Shown here: in pieces, positions 51,458-59,824 of the stretch | How positions within the stretch are numbered: position 1 is the stretch's first letter | Layout of the letters: each line of letters begins with the position of its first letter | Assembly: GCA_020342155.1 (NCBI GenBank) | Contig: CP070842.1 | Coordinates: 1,368,405 to 1,432,404, forward strand | Direction of reading: 5' to 3' | DNA: 64,000 bases | From: Dehalococcoidales bacterium | GTDB taxonomy: Bacteria > Chloroflexota > Dehalococcoidia > Dehalococcoidales > Fen-1064 | Translations under genes and position numbers: made by a program | Notes under the pieces: generated by a model | Databases searched by the model: none | The model's input: the letters and a program-made list of their open reading frames with translations, nothing else | What the model was told of the DNA's origin: nothing

Positions 51458-51874
51458 CTAGCCGTGATACACCCTGTCCAGGGTTTCCTTGAGGCGGGGT
51501 ACCGTGGTGAATTTGCCGATATCCTTCGGAGTAATCCATTTGGTCTCTGTATGTTCCCAGTCTGTTCGAATTTTACTCCGGTCTTTAACGTGGAAAAGAT
51601 ATGGGTGCACCACCCACCTGACATTGAGTTCTTCATCTTCTACGGACAGGGGTTCACCCTTCTTGAGTAGCTCAAGGTCCATCGGCTGCAGGCTGGTCTC
51701 TTCGCCTATCTCTGTTAGAGACTGCTCGTCAGCGGTAGTCTCTACATAGCCACTGACCCCAGCCCATCTCCCCTGGTAACTGCCTACCTGCTGACTGCGT
51801 CGTAGCAGTAGAATTTCCCCGTCTGATTCAATGAAGCAGGTGACGACGTGCTTCTCGGGCAGGCTGCTAGTCAT
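51458..51874 (-). CDS. NUDIX hydrolase with shortened Nudix box
   Basis: A 138-residue NUDIX-fold protein. The region AGVSGYVETTADEQ followed by SLTEIGEETSL corresponds to the Nudix box, but about two residues are missing between the Gly and the helix, and the RE pair is TE. The EE pair that binds metal is kept. Activity on nucleoside diphosphate derivatives is plausible but not certain. The ATG at 51874 overlaps the end of the DUF2207 gene, showing coupling. Longer readings overlap that gene in another frame and are not real. Confidence 0.78.
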   Translation of the reverse strand: MTSSLPEKHVVTCFIESDGEILLLRRSQQVGSYQGRWAGVSGYVETTADEQSLTEIGEETSLQPMDLELLKKGEPLSVEDEELNVRWVVHPYLFHVKDRSKIRTDWEHTETKWITPKDIGKFTTVPRLKETLDRVYHG

Positions 51875-53768
51875 CGTCCTTGCTTTGGCTCTCGGCTGCC
51901 TCATCAACCTCTGCTTCTGACGAAGCGACCATGATTGCCGGCCCGACCTGTGCCATTGCCGGCAGTGCCCTGCGGACCTCGCCAAGCAACTTATAGAAGC
52001 CACGCCTGATGTCCAGGAGTGATAATTCCTCACCCCCAGACCTGGCATCTTCTTCAGGCATCAGGTGCGGATTGTACCAGTGTGGGACCGGTGCTGGTCT
52101 ACCCATCGTGGTGAGTGCTCTCACCAGTTTCTTACCGAGGCCGAATCGGACGGCGTAGGGCAGGTCTCTGTCCAGATGGTCTGCTCCCCTGGTGAGGATT
52201 AGCCTCTCCCTGGCGGTAAGCCACAGGTAATACCGGTATGCCTGCCACTGTGTTGCCACTAGGGCACCCTTTTCGGTCCTTTTTACCCGGGCCGGTACCC
52301 TGTTCAGGTGCCATGATGCCACGCCGAAGGCTAACGTGATCCCGCCGACAAACAGTGCCGCTCCACCAGCCTGGATAACAATGGATAGAGCGAGGATAAC
52401 AATACCAAGAAGGGAGCATACAAAGCCAATCCTGCCAAGGTGACTGGCCCACCGGCCTGTGGTTCGAATTATTTCCCTGTCGACCTTCTGTAATAGACCG
52501 AGGCGGATTCCATCAAGGTCCAGTGCCTCCTGAGTCCGCTCGGCCGTCTTACGCCAGACCTGCCTGTTTTCAGATAGATAGAGACGTGGCTCACCGTGGA
52601 AGAGGAGGTCCATAAGGTGTGACTGGTAGCCGTAGGGTGGGGTCTTCTCACACCGCTCCAGCAGGAAGTCCCTCTTCTGACCGTACCAGCGCTTCTCGAC
52701 CCGCTCAGTGATTGTTATGAAACCCTGCTGGGCAAGATAGAAGATGTCACCCAGAAAACCGTAGGCACCGTTTATCAGCTTTCCCACCAGGGCGGGGGGC
52801 AGGTCATCGGGTGGGGTGGTAAGATACGAGGATGGAGGATAGATTATTGGCTCGGCAGCACGCCTACGCTGAATCGCCAGGAGCCAGAAAGAACCGCCAA
52901 GGATGAGAGTAATGCCCAGGCCAATCAGGCACCAGTTGATGACGCGCATGGCGAGAGGGTTATATTCTATCCATTGTCTGGCTGTCTCGATGGTCTGGGT
53001 TATCCACTCACCCACCCCTTCTGGTTCTCGCAGAGCGAAGGGAGTAGTATCCACAATGCCTTTGGGGAGGACTACCCTGATACCAAGTTCCTCGTTGTCG
53101 GGTACTGAGCCTGTGGTGAATTCGATTGTCCTATCGTCTATTATACTAATTTCTGCCGCCACTCCATGGCTGTCGATAAAGAGTTGAGTAGAAGATACCG
53201 GCTCTGGTAGGTGGACGGTCACTGTCGCCTGGCCGATAGCCGTGTCCCGATCGCCGAAGATGGCCATCCAGTTGAGCTGGTCTCCATCATCGAAGAACCG
53301 CAGCCCGCCATGGACAACATAAGTGACCTCAAAGACGCGGCTTCCGCCTGTCGTCTCGGGGTACCACCAGCCTATCCACAGATTGTTGTCCTCAGTCCAG
53401 GTGTGGTAGGCGTAATAGTTACCAGCAGGCGACTCGCCAGTTTTCTGATAGTTATCTATCCACTGTTTGACCGCAGGATTTCGCAGATAGGGGCTGCCGT
53501 CTTCATAGACCTGAACCCCGTCAATTGAATCAACTCCATCGAGGGGAATCCAGCGGTAGCCATAGTGGAAAGTGCCTGACAGGAAGGAGTACTTCTGCGT
53601 CTCAGTGATTTCCATGTCGGAGTTGGAAAGGATATTGATGTCGATGTGGAGGGAATCGAAGGACGTTATCTCCTCTTCCGCGGCCTGGACTTGTAGACAT
53701 AATGCCAGTGTAGGAACTGCAATTAGGAGGAGACAAAATGCTGCCAGCCAGGAGTTCTTGTGAAGCAT
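51867..53768 (-). CDS. DUF2207 domain membrane protein
   Basis: A 633-residue membrane protein (COG4907 type). A signal-like helix (7-28, LAAFCLLLIAVPTLALCLQV) is followed by an extracytoplasmic DUF2207 domain (about 35-250), a transmembrane helix near 285-305, a cytoplasmic region, a pair of helices near 455-500 and a soluble tail ending in an acidic stretch. Function is unknown; members are often in envelope loci. I prefer the ATG at 53768, which opens the signal sequence, over 53801. The NUDIX gene overlaps its 3' end by 8 bp. Confidence 0.82.
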   Translation of the reverse strand: MLHKNSWLAAFCLLLIAVPTLALCLQVQAAEEEITSFDSLHIDINILSNSDMEITETQKYSFLSGTFHYGYRWIPLDGVDSIDGVQVYEDGSPYLRNPAVKQWIDNYQKTGESPAGNYYAYHTWTEDNNLWIGWWYPETTGGSRVFEVTYVVHGGLRFFDDGDQLNWMAIFGDRDTAIGQATVTVHLPEPVSSTQLFIDSHGVAAEISIIDDRTIEFTTGSVPDNEELGIRVVLPKGIVDTTPFALREPEGVGEWITQTIETARQWIEYNPLAMRVINWCLIGLGITLILGGSFWLLAIQRRRAAEPIIYPPSSYLTTPPDDLPPALVGKLINGAYGFLGDIFYLAQQGFITITERVEKRWYGQKRDFLLERCEKTPPYGYQSHLMDLLFHGEPRLYLSENRQVWRKTAERTQEALDLDGIRLGLLQKVDREIIRTTGRWASHLGRIGFVCSLLGIVILALSIVIQAGGAALFVGGITLAFGVASWHLNRVPARVKRTEKGALVATQWQAYRYYLWLTARERLILTRGADHLDRDLPYAVRFGLGKKLVRALTTMGRPAPVPHWYNPHLMPEEDARSGGEELSLLDIRRGFYKLLGEVRRALPAMAQVGPAIMVASSEAEVDEAAESQSKDDD

Positions 53769-53956
53769 AGCTACCCACCCCATTAACCGCCACCGTGGCA
53801 TCTTATGAAAGACGCAAAGAAAATGTTACTATTGTTGTGGGTTATTGTCAAGAAAAGTGATGTGTGGGTAGCGCATCATTTTAAAGATACAGGAGGTTTG
53901 TCCCTGAGAGTAAAATAAAGTAATTACTGATACCTAGCAATTGGTGATTCTGCTTT

Positions 53957-53980
53957 AGGTGGTACTTATTGGTACCACCT
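53957..53980 (+). terminator. Perfect 9-bp hairpin, possible terminator
   Basis: AGGTGGTAC (53957-53965) pairs with GTACCACCT (53972-53980) around TTATTG. The following TGTCATTT is only moderately T-rich. It stands alone in the 368-bp gap upstream of the DUF2207 gene; it could mark an element boundary instead. Confidence 0.5.
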
Positions 53981-54044
53981 TGTCATTTATGATCATAAAA
54001 AATTTGTTAGCAAAATGTTAGCAGATGGTGAGGGGGTCGAGTGT

Positions 54045-54085
54045 AGGCCGTGTAGGTTTCGAACCTGCGACACCTGATTAAAAGT
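54045..54085 (-). repeat. tRNA-Lys-like 3' fragment (possible attachment-site scar)
   Basis: Read on the minus strand, ACTTTTAATCAGGTGTCGCA followed by GGTTCGAAACCTACACGGCC matches the half of a tRNA-Lys(UUU) from the anticodon loop through the T arm to the acceptor stem. The 5' half is absent, so this is not a working tRNA. Such 3' fragments arise when elements integrate at tRNA genes. No integrase is nearby. The rest of the surrounding gap (53769-54136) holds only the hairpin at 53957. Confidence 0.6.
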
Positions 54086-54136
54086 TAATAATTGGGTATT
54101 GATAATAATGTGCGATTTATATATTTGGAAAATGTA

Positions 54137-54562
54137 CTAATTTTTACCGTGGATTAAATACTTAGGCATTACACCAAGCTGCTGAATAAGACCCACATCA
54201 GTGACATTCCAAAATTCTACCCACCTACCAGCTACAATTCTAGTTAAAAAAGCGACGGTGACATCAATATTTTTCCCGGTCGGTGGGATACCCATATATT
54301 CGCCTCTGTGAGTCGCTTTCCAGTTCACCAATACAGCCACTTTGTCTCCCTCAGCAACCATGTCCTTTATAGTAATATGGATATCAGGGAAGGCAGTGAA
54401 AAACGTATTGGCGTAATTTTTTAGCTGCTCTAGAGATACATCACCGGTAGGTAAGTGCTCAATGTATTCGGGGGCAAGAATCTTAAAAAAATTTTCTAGC
54501 TCTCTCTGATTCCAGAAGTCAATAACACGGCGTACGAGTGCTTTATTCTCTTTTATAGACAT
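54137..54562 (-). CDS. SnoaL-like (ester cyclase) family protein
   Basis: A 141-residue alpha+beta-barrel protein with the SnoaL pattern: VIDFWNQRELENFFKILAPEYIEHLP, then AFPDIHITIKDMVAEGDKV, then WKATHRGEYMGIPPTGK and FWNVTDVGLIQQLG. Such small NTF2-like proteins include polyketide cyclases and many of unknown activity. It is AT-richer than the genes around it and lies next to the tRNA fragment, which fits an imported gene. Start ATG at 54562 with GAGGAGC nearby. Confidence 0.85.
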   Translation of the reverse strand: MSIKENKALVRRVIDFWNQRELENFFKILAPEYIEHLPTGDVSLEQLKNYANTFFTAFPDIHITIKDMVAEGDKVAVLVNWKATHRGEYMGIPPTGKNIDVTVAFLTRIVAGRWVEFWNVTDVGLIQQLGVMPKYLIHGKN

Positions 54563-54642
54563 GGTAGCTCCTCGTATTGGTTGGTTCTATTCACCTATTA
54601 ATGCACTGTCGGCGTGTGTGATATTAGCTCAGAATAAGAAAA

Positions 54643-55122
54643 TTATCCCAAACTCTGCAGGTATTCCTTCACCCAGGTAAGGGCGGTCTCGGCGGCGCGG
54701 TGTTTGTTTTCTTCACGACTACCGGTGAAGATATGTTTGCGACTGAAGGTCCCACCTTTGTGTGATAGTCCAATGTAAAAAAGCCCCACCGGCTTCTCCG
54801 GGGTGGACCCACCTGGTCCAGCGATGCCGGTGTCAGCGACACAGATGTCAACATCAAGCGCCCGGCGACCTCGCTGTGCCATCTCCTCGACCACCTGGGG
54901 ACTGACGGCACCGTGCTGGTTGATGCTTCCTTCGCTCACGCCCACCAGGTTGATTTTAGCCTGGTTGCTGTAGGATGTAATCGAACCCAGATAGCAGTTC
55001 GAGCTACCGGGAACGTTGGTAATGAGGTGGGAGAGCAGACCGCCGGTGGCGGACTCGACCACTCCCAGGGTCAGTCCTCTCTGGCAAAGCAGACTGACGA
55101 TATCCTGCTCCGGTCCAGTCAT
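54643..55122 (-). CDS. CinA C-terminal domain protein (nicotinamide-nucleotide amidase)
   Basis: A 159-residue stand-alone CinA-C domain. ESATGGLLSHLITNVPGSS and GIAGPGGSTPEKPVGLFYIG are family signatures. PncC enzymes of this family deamidate nicotinamide mononucleotide to NaMN. The start codon overlaps the radical SAM stop (ATGA), so the two are translationally coupled. Activity is inferred from the family. Confidence 0.9.
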   Translation of the reverse strand: MTGPEQDIVSLLCQRGLTLGVVESATGGLLSHLITNVPGSSNCYLGSITSYSNQAKINLVGVSEGSINQHGAVSPQVVEEMAQRGRRALDVDICVADTGIAGPGGSTPEKPVGLFYIGLSHKGGTFSRKHIFTGSREENKHRAAETALTWVKEYLQSLG

Positions 55123-56282
55123 AGCGTTTCGAAATTTTCTCCTAACAGCCTGCTCAACGCCTCGCGCTCGTTCTCATGGTCACCCCGGTTGAGTTCGTGA
55201 ACTATCTGTTCAACTACCTGGTACTTGCGCGCGTCATTGAGTTCATCGAGGCTGGTGTAGATACGTGCCCTCCGGCCAATCCTGAAATTGGTACGTTCTT
55301 CGGGAGATAGTACCAGGAAGCGGTCGATAGTGGCTAGCATCCTGCCCTTGTCGTCGGGCAGCTTGCCTTCAACCTCTTGTAACAGATTGCCGATGTGGTC
55401 GCTGACAAAGTTGGAGTTACAATCCAGGTGCTCTATCAGCAGTCGCAATTCATCGACCATTTCTTCATCGGTTGTCTGTACCCAACTGCCCTCGGCGACA
55501 TCGGCGTACATCGGTAGCAATGGACTAACACTGAGGGTACGGATCCGGATAAAGTCGGCGTCTATCGCGCTGAGTACCCGGGCAGTCTCGATAGCGTGCT
55601 CCTGCCACAACCCTCGGCCACCCAACCCCAGGAGGACATACTCGGAAAGCGATATGCCGGACTCAACTACCTTGCGGCCGCCTGTAATTTGCTCGGTGGC
55701 GGTTACCCCTTTGTCCATCAACTTGAGTACAGTGTCACTTCCCGATTCCAGCCCGATATGTAACCGTGTCAACCCGGCCTCGTGTATCTCCACTAGCTCC
55801 TCGAGTGTCTTCTTGGCGGCTGTCTTGGAGCGACCGTAGCTGGTGATACGGTTAACATCGGAGAAGGTCTCCTTGGTAAATCTCAGCACCTCGGCTAGCT
55901 CATGAGTCCGCATTATCAGGCTATTAGCGTCCTGAAGAAATACGTTCTGTCCACCGCCATACAGCCAGAGGGCAACATTATACGTGGCCTGGTCTGGCTT
56001 CCGGGATAGTATCATTCGCGCTGTCTCACGTAACCGGCCGGGCATGGCCCACTTCCAGGAAAGCCCTGCGATTCGGTCGTAGATACGCTTGACCGCCTCA
56101 ATGTCCTGCTTTATCTCCTCAACCGACCGTAACTCGAATCTTTGGCCCTTGTACATCCCGCAGAAACGGCACCGGTTCCAGGAGCAGTTCCGGGTTAGCC
56201 TGAGAAGCAGCGAGAAAGCCTCACTCGGTGGTCGGAATGGGCCCAGCTCAAAAGAGTCTGCTATTACCGGCTGTTGCTCCAT
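55119..56282 (-). CDS. Radical SAM protein, CX4CX2C type
   Basis: A 387-residue radical SAM enzyme. The cluster motif is C33-SWNR-C38-RF-C41, followed by GMYKG; the spacing is CX4CX2C rather than CX3CX2C, as seen in this family of uncharacterised radical SAM proteins. The TIM-barrel half shows RLHIGLESGSDTVLKLMDKG and YVLLGLGGRG. No SPASM or B12 domain. The reaction is unknown. Start at ATG 56282, which has AGGAGC upstream; a longer reading to 56339 has none. Coupled to the CinA-C gene. Confidence 0.88.
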   Translation of the reverse strand: MEQQPVIADSFELGPFRPPSEAFSLLLRLTRNCSWNRCRFCGMYKGQRFELRSVEEIKQDIEAVKRIYDRIAGLSWKWAMPGRLRETARMILSRKPDQATYNVALWLYGGGQNVFLQDANSLIMRTHELAEVLRFTKETFSDVNRITSYGRSKTAAKKTLEELVEIHEAGLTRLHIGLESGSDTVLKLMDKGVTATEQITGGRKVVESGISLSEYVLLGLGGRGLWQEHAIETARVLSAIDADFIRIRTLSVSPLLPMYADVAEGSWVQTTDEEMVDELRLLIEHLDCNSNFVSDHIGNLLQEVEGKLPDDKGRMLATIDRFLVLSPEERTNFRIGRRARIYTSLDELNDARKYQVVEQIVHELNRGDHENEREALSRLLGENFETL

Positions 56283-56370
56283 CAATGATGCTCCTGGATT
56301 GATTATATCGTAACTATAGCTTAAAATACAGCGAAGCAAGGCTAGGATTCTGTATTACGGGAGTGTCTTT

Positions 56371-56586
56371 ATGGCAATAATATCAATGGTGCTCGGGATT
56401 GCAGGTGCGCTATGCGGAATACTTGGTATGTTAACGATGCTGGGAGCACTTCCCACTTTCATTCCGCTAGAAGAGGCTATCGGGCCTTACGTGGCGACTA
56501 CTGCCTTCTGGTGGGGTTTAGCAGGCCTTATGCTCCTCGGCAGTATAGCTATCAGCGTCACTCAGCGCCGCACTCCGTATGATTAA
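56371..56586 (+). CDS. Small two-helix membrane protein
   Basis: A 71-residue protein with two hydrophobic segments (5-29 and 43-64) and a polar tail SVTQRRTPYD. GGGAG sits 9 bases before the ATG. It lies between two minus-strand genes. No family recognised and no function proposed. Confidence 0.58.
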   Translation: MAIISMVLGIAGALCGILGMLTMLGALPTFIPLEEAIGPYVATTAFWWGLAGLMLLGSIAISVTQRRTPYD

Positions 56587-56602
56587 TAATTATCCCTGAG
56601 GG

Positions 56603-57337
56603 CTACCCGCCACTAGCACCACCAACGGCTATGGTCTCGCCGTTTACAATCCTTGAAGCATCTGAAGCCAGATAGAGTGCTGCCCCGGCAACATCTTCGG
56701 GAGCAGCCGCTCTGTCCTCGGCGGGTGTCCCTTTCCACAGGGCCTCACTAAAGCGGGTCTTTATTAACCCTGGCGCGATGGCGTTGACCCTGATATCGTC
56801 CTTACCCCACTCCATTGCCATGACCCTTGTCATCATTATAAGGGCGGCCTTGCTGATGCTGTACATATGAAGCCCACTGGGATTTATACCGGCGGTGGAG
56901 GCGATATTGATGATATTACCACCACCCTGTTCCTGCATCACTCTGGCAACCAGCTGGCTTAGCAGGAACGGCCCCTTGAGATTAACATTCATTACCACAT
57001 CCCAGGCCCACTCTTCAGCATCAACCAACGGGCCCATGTAGGGGTTGGTACCAGCGTTATTGACCAGGATATCGATGCGGCCAAACTCCCCCTTTACCTT
57101 CTCGACAAGGTTCTTGGATTCGTCCACTTTGGCAACGTGGGAAGCTATCGCCAGCCCCTTTCGGCCGGTTGCCTTGATTTCTTCGGCTACCTGCTCCAGG
57201 TCCGGGAGTTTCCGACTGCTGACGACTACGTCGGCTCCCGCCTCGGCGAATGCCAGCGCGATGGCCCTTCCGATGCCACGACTGCCGCCGGTCACCAGCG
57301 CCACTTTATTATCCAGAGAAAAATTGACAATGCCCAC
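56603..57337 (-). CDS. Short-chain dehydrogenase/reductase, GTG start
   Basis: A 244-residue classical SDR with ALVTGGSRGIG (TGxxxGIG), NNAG (in LVNNAGTNPY), catalytic Ser in NIASTAG and YSISK. It should be an active NAD(P)-dependent oxidoreductase; the substrate is unknown. I place the start at GTG 57337, with AAAGGAG upstream; the longer reading to 57394 has no ribosome site. It ends 16 bp from the stop of the small membrane protein gene, on the opposite strand. Confidence 0.88.
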   Translation of the reverse strand: MGIVNFSLDNKVALVTGGSRGIGRAIALAFAEAGADVVVSSRKLPDLEQVAEEIKATGRKGLAIASHVAKVDESKNLVEKVKGEFGRIDILVNNAGTNPYMGPLVDAEEWAWDVVMNVNLKGPFLLSQLVARVMQEQGGGNIINIASTAGINPSGLHMYSISKAALIMMTRVMAMEWGKDDIRVNAIAPGLIKTRFSEALWKGTPAEDRAAAPEDVAGAALYLASDASRIVNGETIAVGGASGG

Positions 57338-57482
57338 GTTTGTACTCCTTTCTCGCGGTAAACTATGTACCAAAATAGCACACGGCACTGCCACTAATCA
57401 AGCTGGTGGAGGCTGCATGAGCTTGTTCGTTATATGGCAGAGTTGTTATAATGCGGCTGGTGAAAGATTTATCTGATTGCTA

Positions 57483-57512
57483 TTTACATCGCGGACGCTG
57501 TGGCGGTACAAT
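57483..57512 (+). promoter_or_regulatory. Promoter of tRNA-Cys
   Basis: TTTACA (57483-57488), 18-base spacer, TACAAT (57507-57512), about 33 bases upstream of the mature tRNA. Confidence 0.55.
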
Positions 57513-57545
57513 ATAGAAGTTAATTTTACCTGTCACGTGTTCTGA

Positions 57546-57620
57546 GGCGACGTAGCCAAGTGGTTAAGGCGGGGGTCTGCAAAACCTCTATCGGCGGTTC
57601 GAATCCGCCCGTCGCCTCCA
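57546..57620 (+). tRNA. tRNA-Cys (GCA)
   Basis: Acceptor GGCGACG pairs with CGTCGCC, the anticodon loop region GTCTGCAAAAC gives GCA, the T arm is GGCGGTTCGAATCCGCC, and TCCA ends the gene. Upstream of the PHP pair. Confidence 0.96.
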
Positions 57621-57653
57621 TTTGTTTTACCAGTTCATTGTGGAGGTCTATTT

Positions 57654-58559
57654 ATGAATCAGTCATCCATGGAAGAGCGTTTTCGCTATGATTGTTCCGG
57701 TAAATGGTTTAAGGGTAGTGTTCACGTCCACACAACCAACTCCAGTGGCGGTCTGACGGTGGCTGAGGCAACTGCTTTCTATGCCGAGGCAGGTTACGAC
57801 TTCATCTGCATTACAGATAAGATAGTGCCCTTTATCGGGGGTACAGATGACCGGTACCCACTTCTGGTTTTGGGTGGAATCGAGCTGGATGCTAATGACA
57901 ACCAGGGTTCCTATTACCATGTCGTCTGCATTGGAGGTGTCAAAGGTATTTCCGCGAAGATGGGATTAGATGAGGCGATTGAGAGAGTACGGACACAAGG
58001 GGGCATCCTTGTCTGGGCCCATCCGCATACGTCCAATAACACTGTTGTTGAAGGGCTTCGTCATGGTTTTCACGGCGTTGAGGTGTTCAACTCTATCGCC
58101 CAGATAGCCTTCGGGAAGGGCATGGGAGCTTTTCACTGGGATGCCTCACTGGTACATCAGCCCGATATGCTAGGATTTGCTACCGACGATGCCCACTTCA
58201 TCAAGGAGGTTCCGGCCGAAAAGGGTGGGTGGATAATGGTCAATGCACCGGAGCTTTCCCGTGATGCGATAATGGCGTCAATCCGTATGGGGAACTTCTA
58301 CAGTTCTAGCGGCCCACTATTCAAATCAATATCTATCGAGCAGGGGAACCGGATAGTGGCTGAGACTTCTCCCGTCATCTACGCACGTTTGGTTGGTGCC
58401 GGGGGAATGAACAAGTATCGAGGTACGGCTAATAAAGAACCGATGACTGACATACACTTCCGTTTGCCTGATGACTGGTCTTATGCGCGTCTGGAGATTG
58501 AGGATGCTGCCGGTAAAATAGCCTGGAGCAATCCTCTTCTCAGGGGTACGGATAATTAA
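57654..58559 (+). CDS. PHP-domain protein, copy 1 (metal-site changes)
   Basis: A 301-residue PHP (polymerase and histidinol phosphatase)-fold protein, a tandem duplicate of the next PHP gene with the same N-terminus. H24 and H26 (HVHTTN) are kept, but the Asp of the HxHTxxSDG motif is S31, and the His of ITDH is K56. Both are usual metal ligands or neighbours, so phosphoesterase activity may be lost or altered. Later motifs (GIELD, AHPHTSNN, TDDAH) are intact. GGAGG lies before the ATG. Between tRNA-Cys and a decayed tRNA-Leu. Confidence 0.86.
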   Translation: MNQSSMEERFRYDCSGKWFKGSVHVHTTNSSGGLTVAEATAFYAEAGYDFICITDKIVPFIGGTDDRYPLLVLGGIELDANDNQGSYYHVVCIGGVKGISAKMGLDEAIERVRTQGGILVWAHPHTSNNTVVEGLRHGFHGVEVFNSIAQIAFGKGMGAFHWDASLVHQPDMLGFATDDAHFIKEVPAEKGGWIMVNAPELSRDAIMASIRMGNFYSSSGPLFKSISIEQGNRIVAETSPVIYARLVGAGGMNKYRGTANKEPMTDIHFRLPDDWSYARLEIEDAAGKIAWSNPLLRGTDN

Positions 58560-58566
58560 CTCTCTG

Positions 58567-58595
58567 TTGTAACCGTTTCTTCAAAGCAGTAAAAT
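58567..58595 (+). promoter_or_regulatory. Former tRNA-Leu promoter, now before PHP copy 2
   Basis: TTGTAA (58567-58572), 17-base spacer, TAAAAT (58590-58595). It aligns with the promoter of the intact tRNA-Leu at 59592-59621, so the second PHP gene may be expressed from an inherited tRNA promoter. Confidence 0.55.
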
Positions 58596-58605
58596 AGCTA
58601 CCACT

Positions 58606-58638
58606 GACCGGGATGGCAGAATTAGCAGACGTAGTGGT
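58606..58638 (+). pseudogene. Decayed tRNA-Leu, 5' fragment
   Basis: GACCGGGATGGCAGAATTAG and CAGACGTAGTGG align with the 5' third of the real tRNA-Leu (59633 on), with point changes, and then break off. It marks the end of the first unit of a tandem duplication. Confidence 0.8.
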
Positions 58639-58672
58639 GGTACATTGAATCATTGGTAAGGGAGGTCTTGTC

Positions 58673-59572
58673 ATGAATCAGTCATCTATGGAAGAGCGTT
58701 TTCGGTATGATTGTTCCGGTAAATGGTTTAAGGGTAATCTCCATATGCATACAACCCTCTCAGATGGCAGACTGACCCTGGCTGAGGCGTGCGCATTGTA
58801 TGCCGAGCGTGGCTATGATTTTATTTCCATTACCGACCACAGGGTCCCGTTTGTCGGGGCCGAATCGGGCGAGCAGTTCCCAATTATGATTTTAGACGGG
58901 ATAGAGCTGGATGGAAGAGACGACCAGGGTTCAGGCTATCATGCGGTTTGCATTGGAGATGTCGGTGGTATTTCGAGGGATATGGACTTGACTGAGGCCA
59001 TGGAGAAGGCCAGGGCCCAGGGATGTTTCCTTATCTGGGCTCACCCGTATGCAAGCAATAATACGGTGGCAGAAGGCCTGCGACACGGCTTTCATGGTCT
59101 GGAAATATACAACCATTCCTGCGAGGTAGGTCTTGGCAAGGGGCAATCAACTTACCACTGGGACTCCATACTCAGGCAACAAATCGATATGCTTGGACTG
59201 GCTACGGACGATAATCACTTCTTCGATGGTCTCCCAACACAGGTGGGAGGATGGGTAATGGTCAACGCCACGGAGCTTTCACCTGAAGGCATACTAGCCT
59301 CAATCCGCCAGGGTAATTTCTACAGTTCCAGCGGCCCGGAATTCAAGTCGATATACATAGAAAAGGGGAATCGGGTAGTAGCCGAGACTTCACCCATAGT
59401 ACATGCGCGCCTGGCTGGCCCAGGTGGGGCGGGGAAATGGAAAGCCGAGGTCGACCTGAGTAATGTGACCGTGTCTCATTTCAGGATACCCGATGACTGG
59501 CCTTATGCGCGTTTGGAAATAGCGGACGCCTTTGGCGGGAAAGCCTGGAGTAACACTCTTCTCAGGGTGTGA
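58673..59572 (+). CDS. PHP-domain protein, copy 2 (intact motifs)
   Basis: A 299-residue PHP-fold protein with all canonical ligands: H24-M-H26, D31 in SDG, D55-H56 in ITDH, E in GIELD, H in WAHPYASNN and D/H in TDDNH. Members hydrolyse phosphoesters with two or three metal ions; the substrate is unknown. It shares its first 21 residues with copy 1 and differs more in the rest. GGGAGG lies before the ATG. tRNA-Leu follows after 60 bp. Confidence 0.88.
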   Translation: MNQSSMEERFRYDCSGKWFKGNLHMHTTLSDGRLTLAEACALYAERGYDFISITDHRVPFVGAESGEQFPIMILDGIELDGRDDQGSGYHAVCIGDVGGISRDMDLTEAMEKARAQGCFLIWAHPYASNNTVAEGLRHGFHGLEIYNHSCEVGLGKGQSTYHWDSILRQQIDMLGLATDDNHFFDGLPTQVGGWVMVNATELSPEGILASIRQGNFYSSSGPEFKSIYIEKGNRVVAETSPIVHARLAGPGGAGKWKAEVDLSNVTVSHFRIPDDWPYARLEIADAFGGKAWSNTLLRV

Positions 59573-59591
59573 AGGGTAGTTTATTGCCCGT

Positions 59592-59621
59592 TTGAAACTG
59601 GCTCAGTAAAAGCAGTAAAAT
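59592..59621 (+). promoter_or_regulatory. Promoter of tRNA-Leu
   Basis: TTGAAA (59592-59597), 18-base spacer, TAAAAT (59616-59621), 11 bases before the tRNA. Confidence 0.65.
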
Positions 59622-59632
59622 AGCTTCCACAG

Positions 59633-59717
<85 letters not shown>

Positions 59718-59824
59718 GCCCCATTAATATAGTAATCAGCCCATCCTTATCTACCTGAAGTTTCTTGACTGATAGCCTCAGGTTAGGTTAAGATACATAG
59801 CTAATCTATGTATATCTTCAGGAG

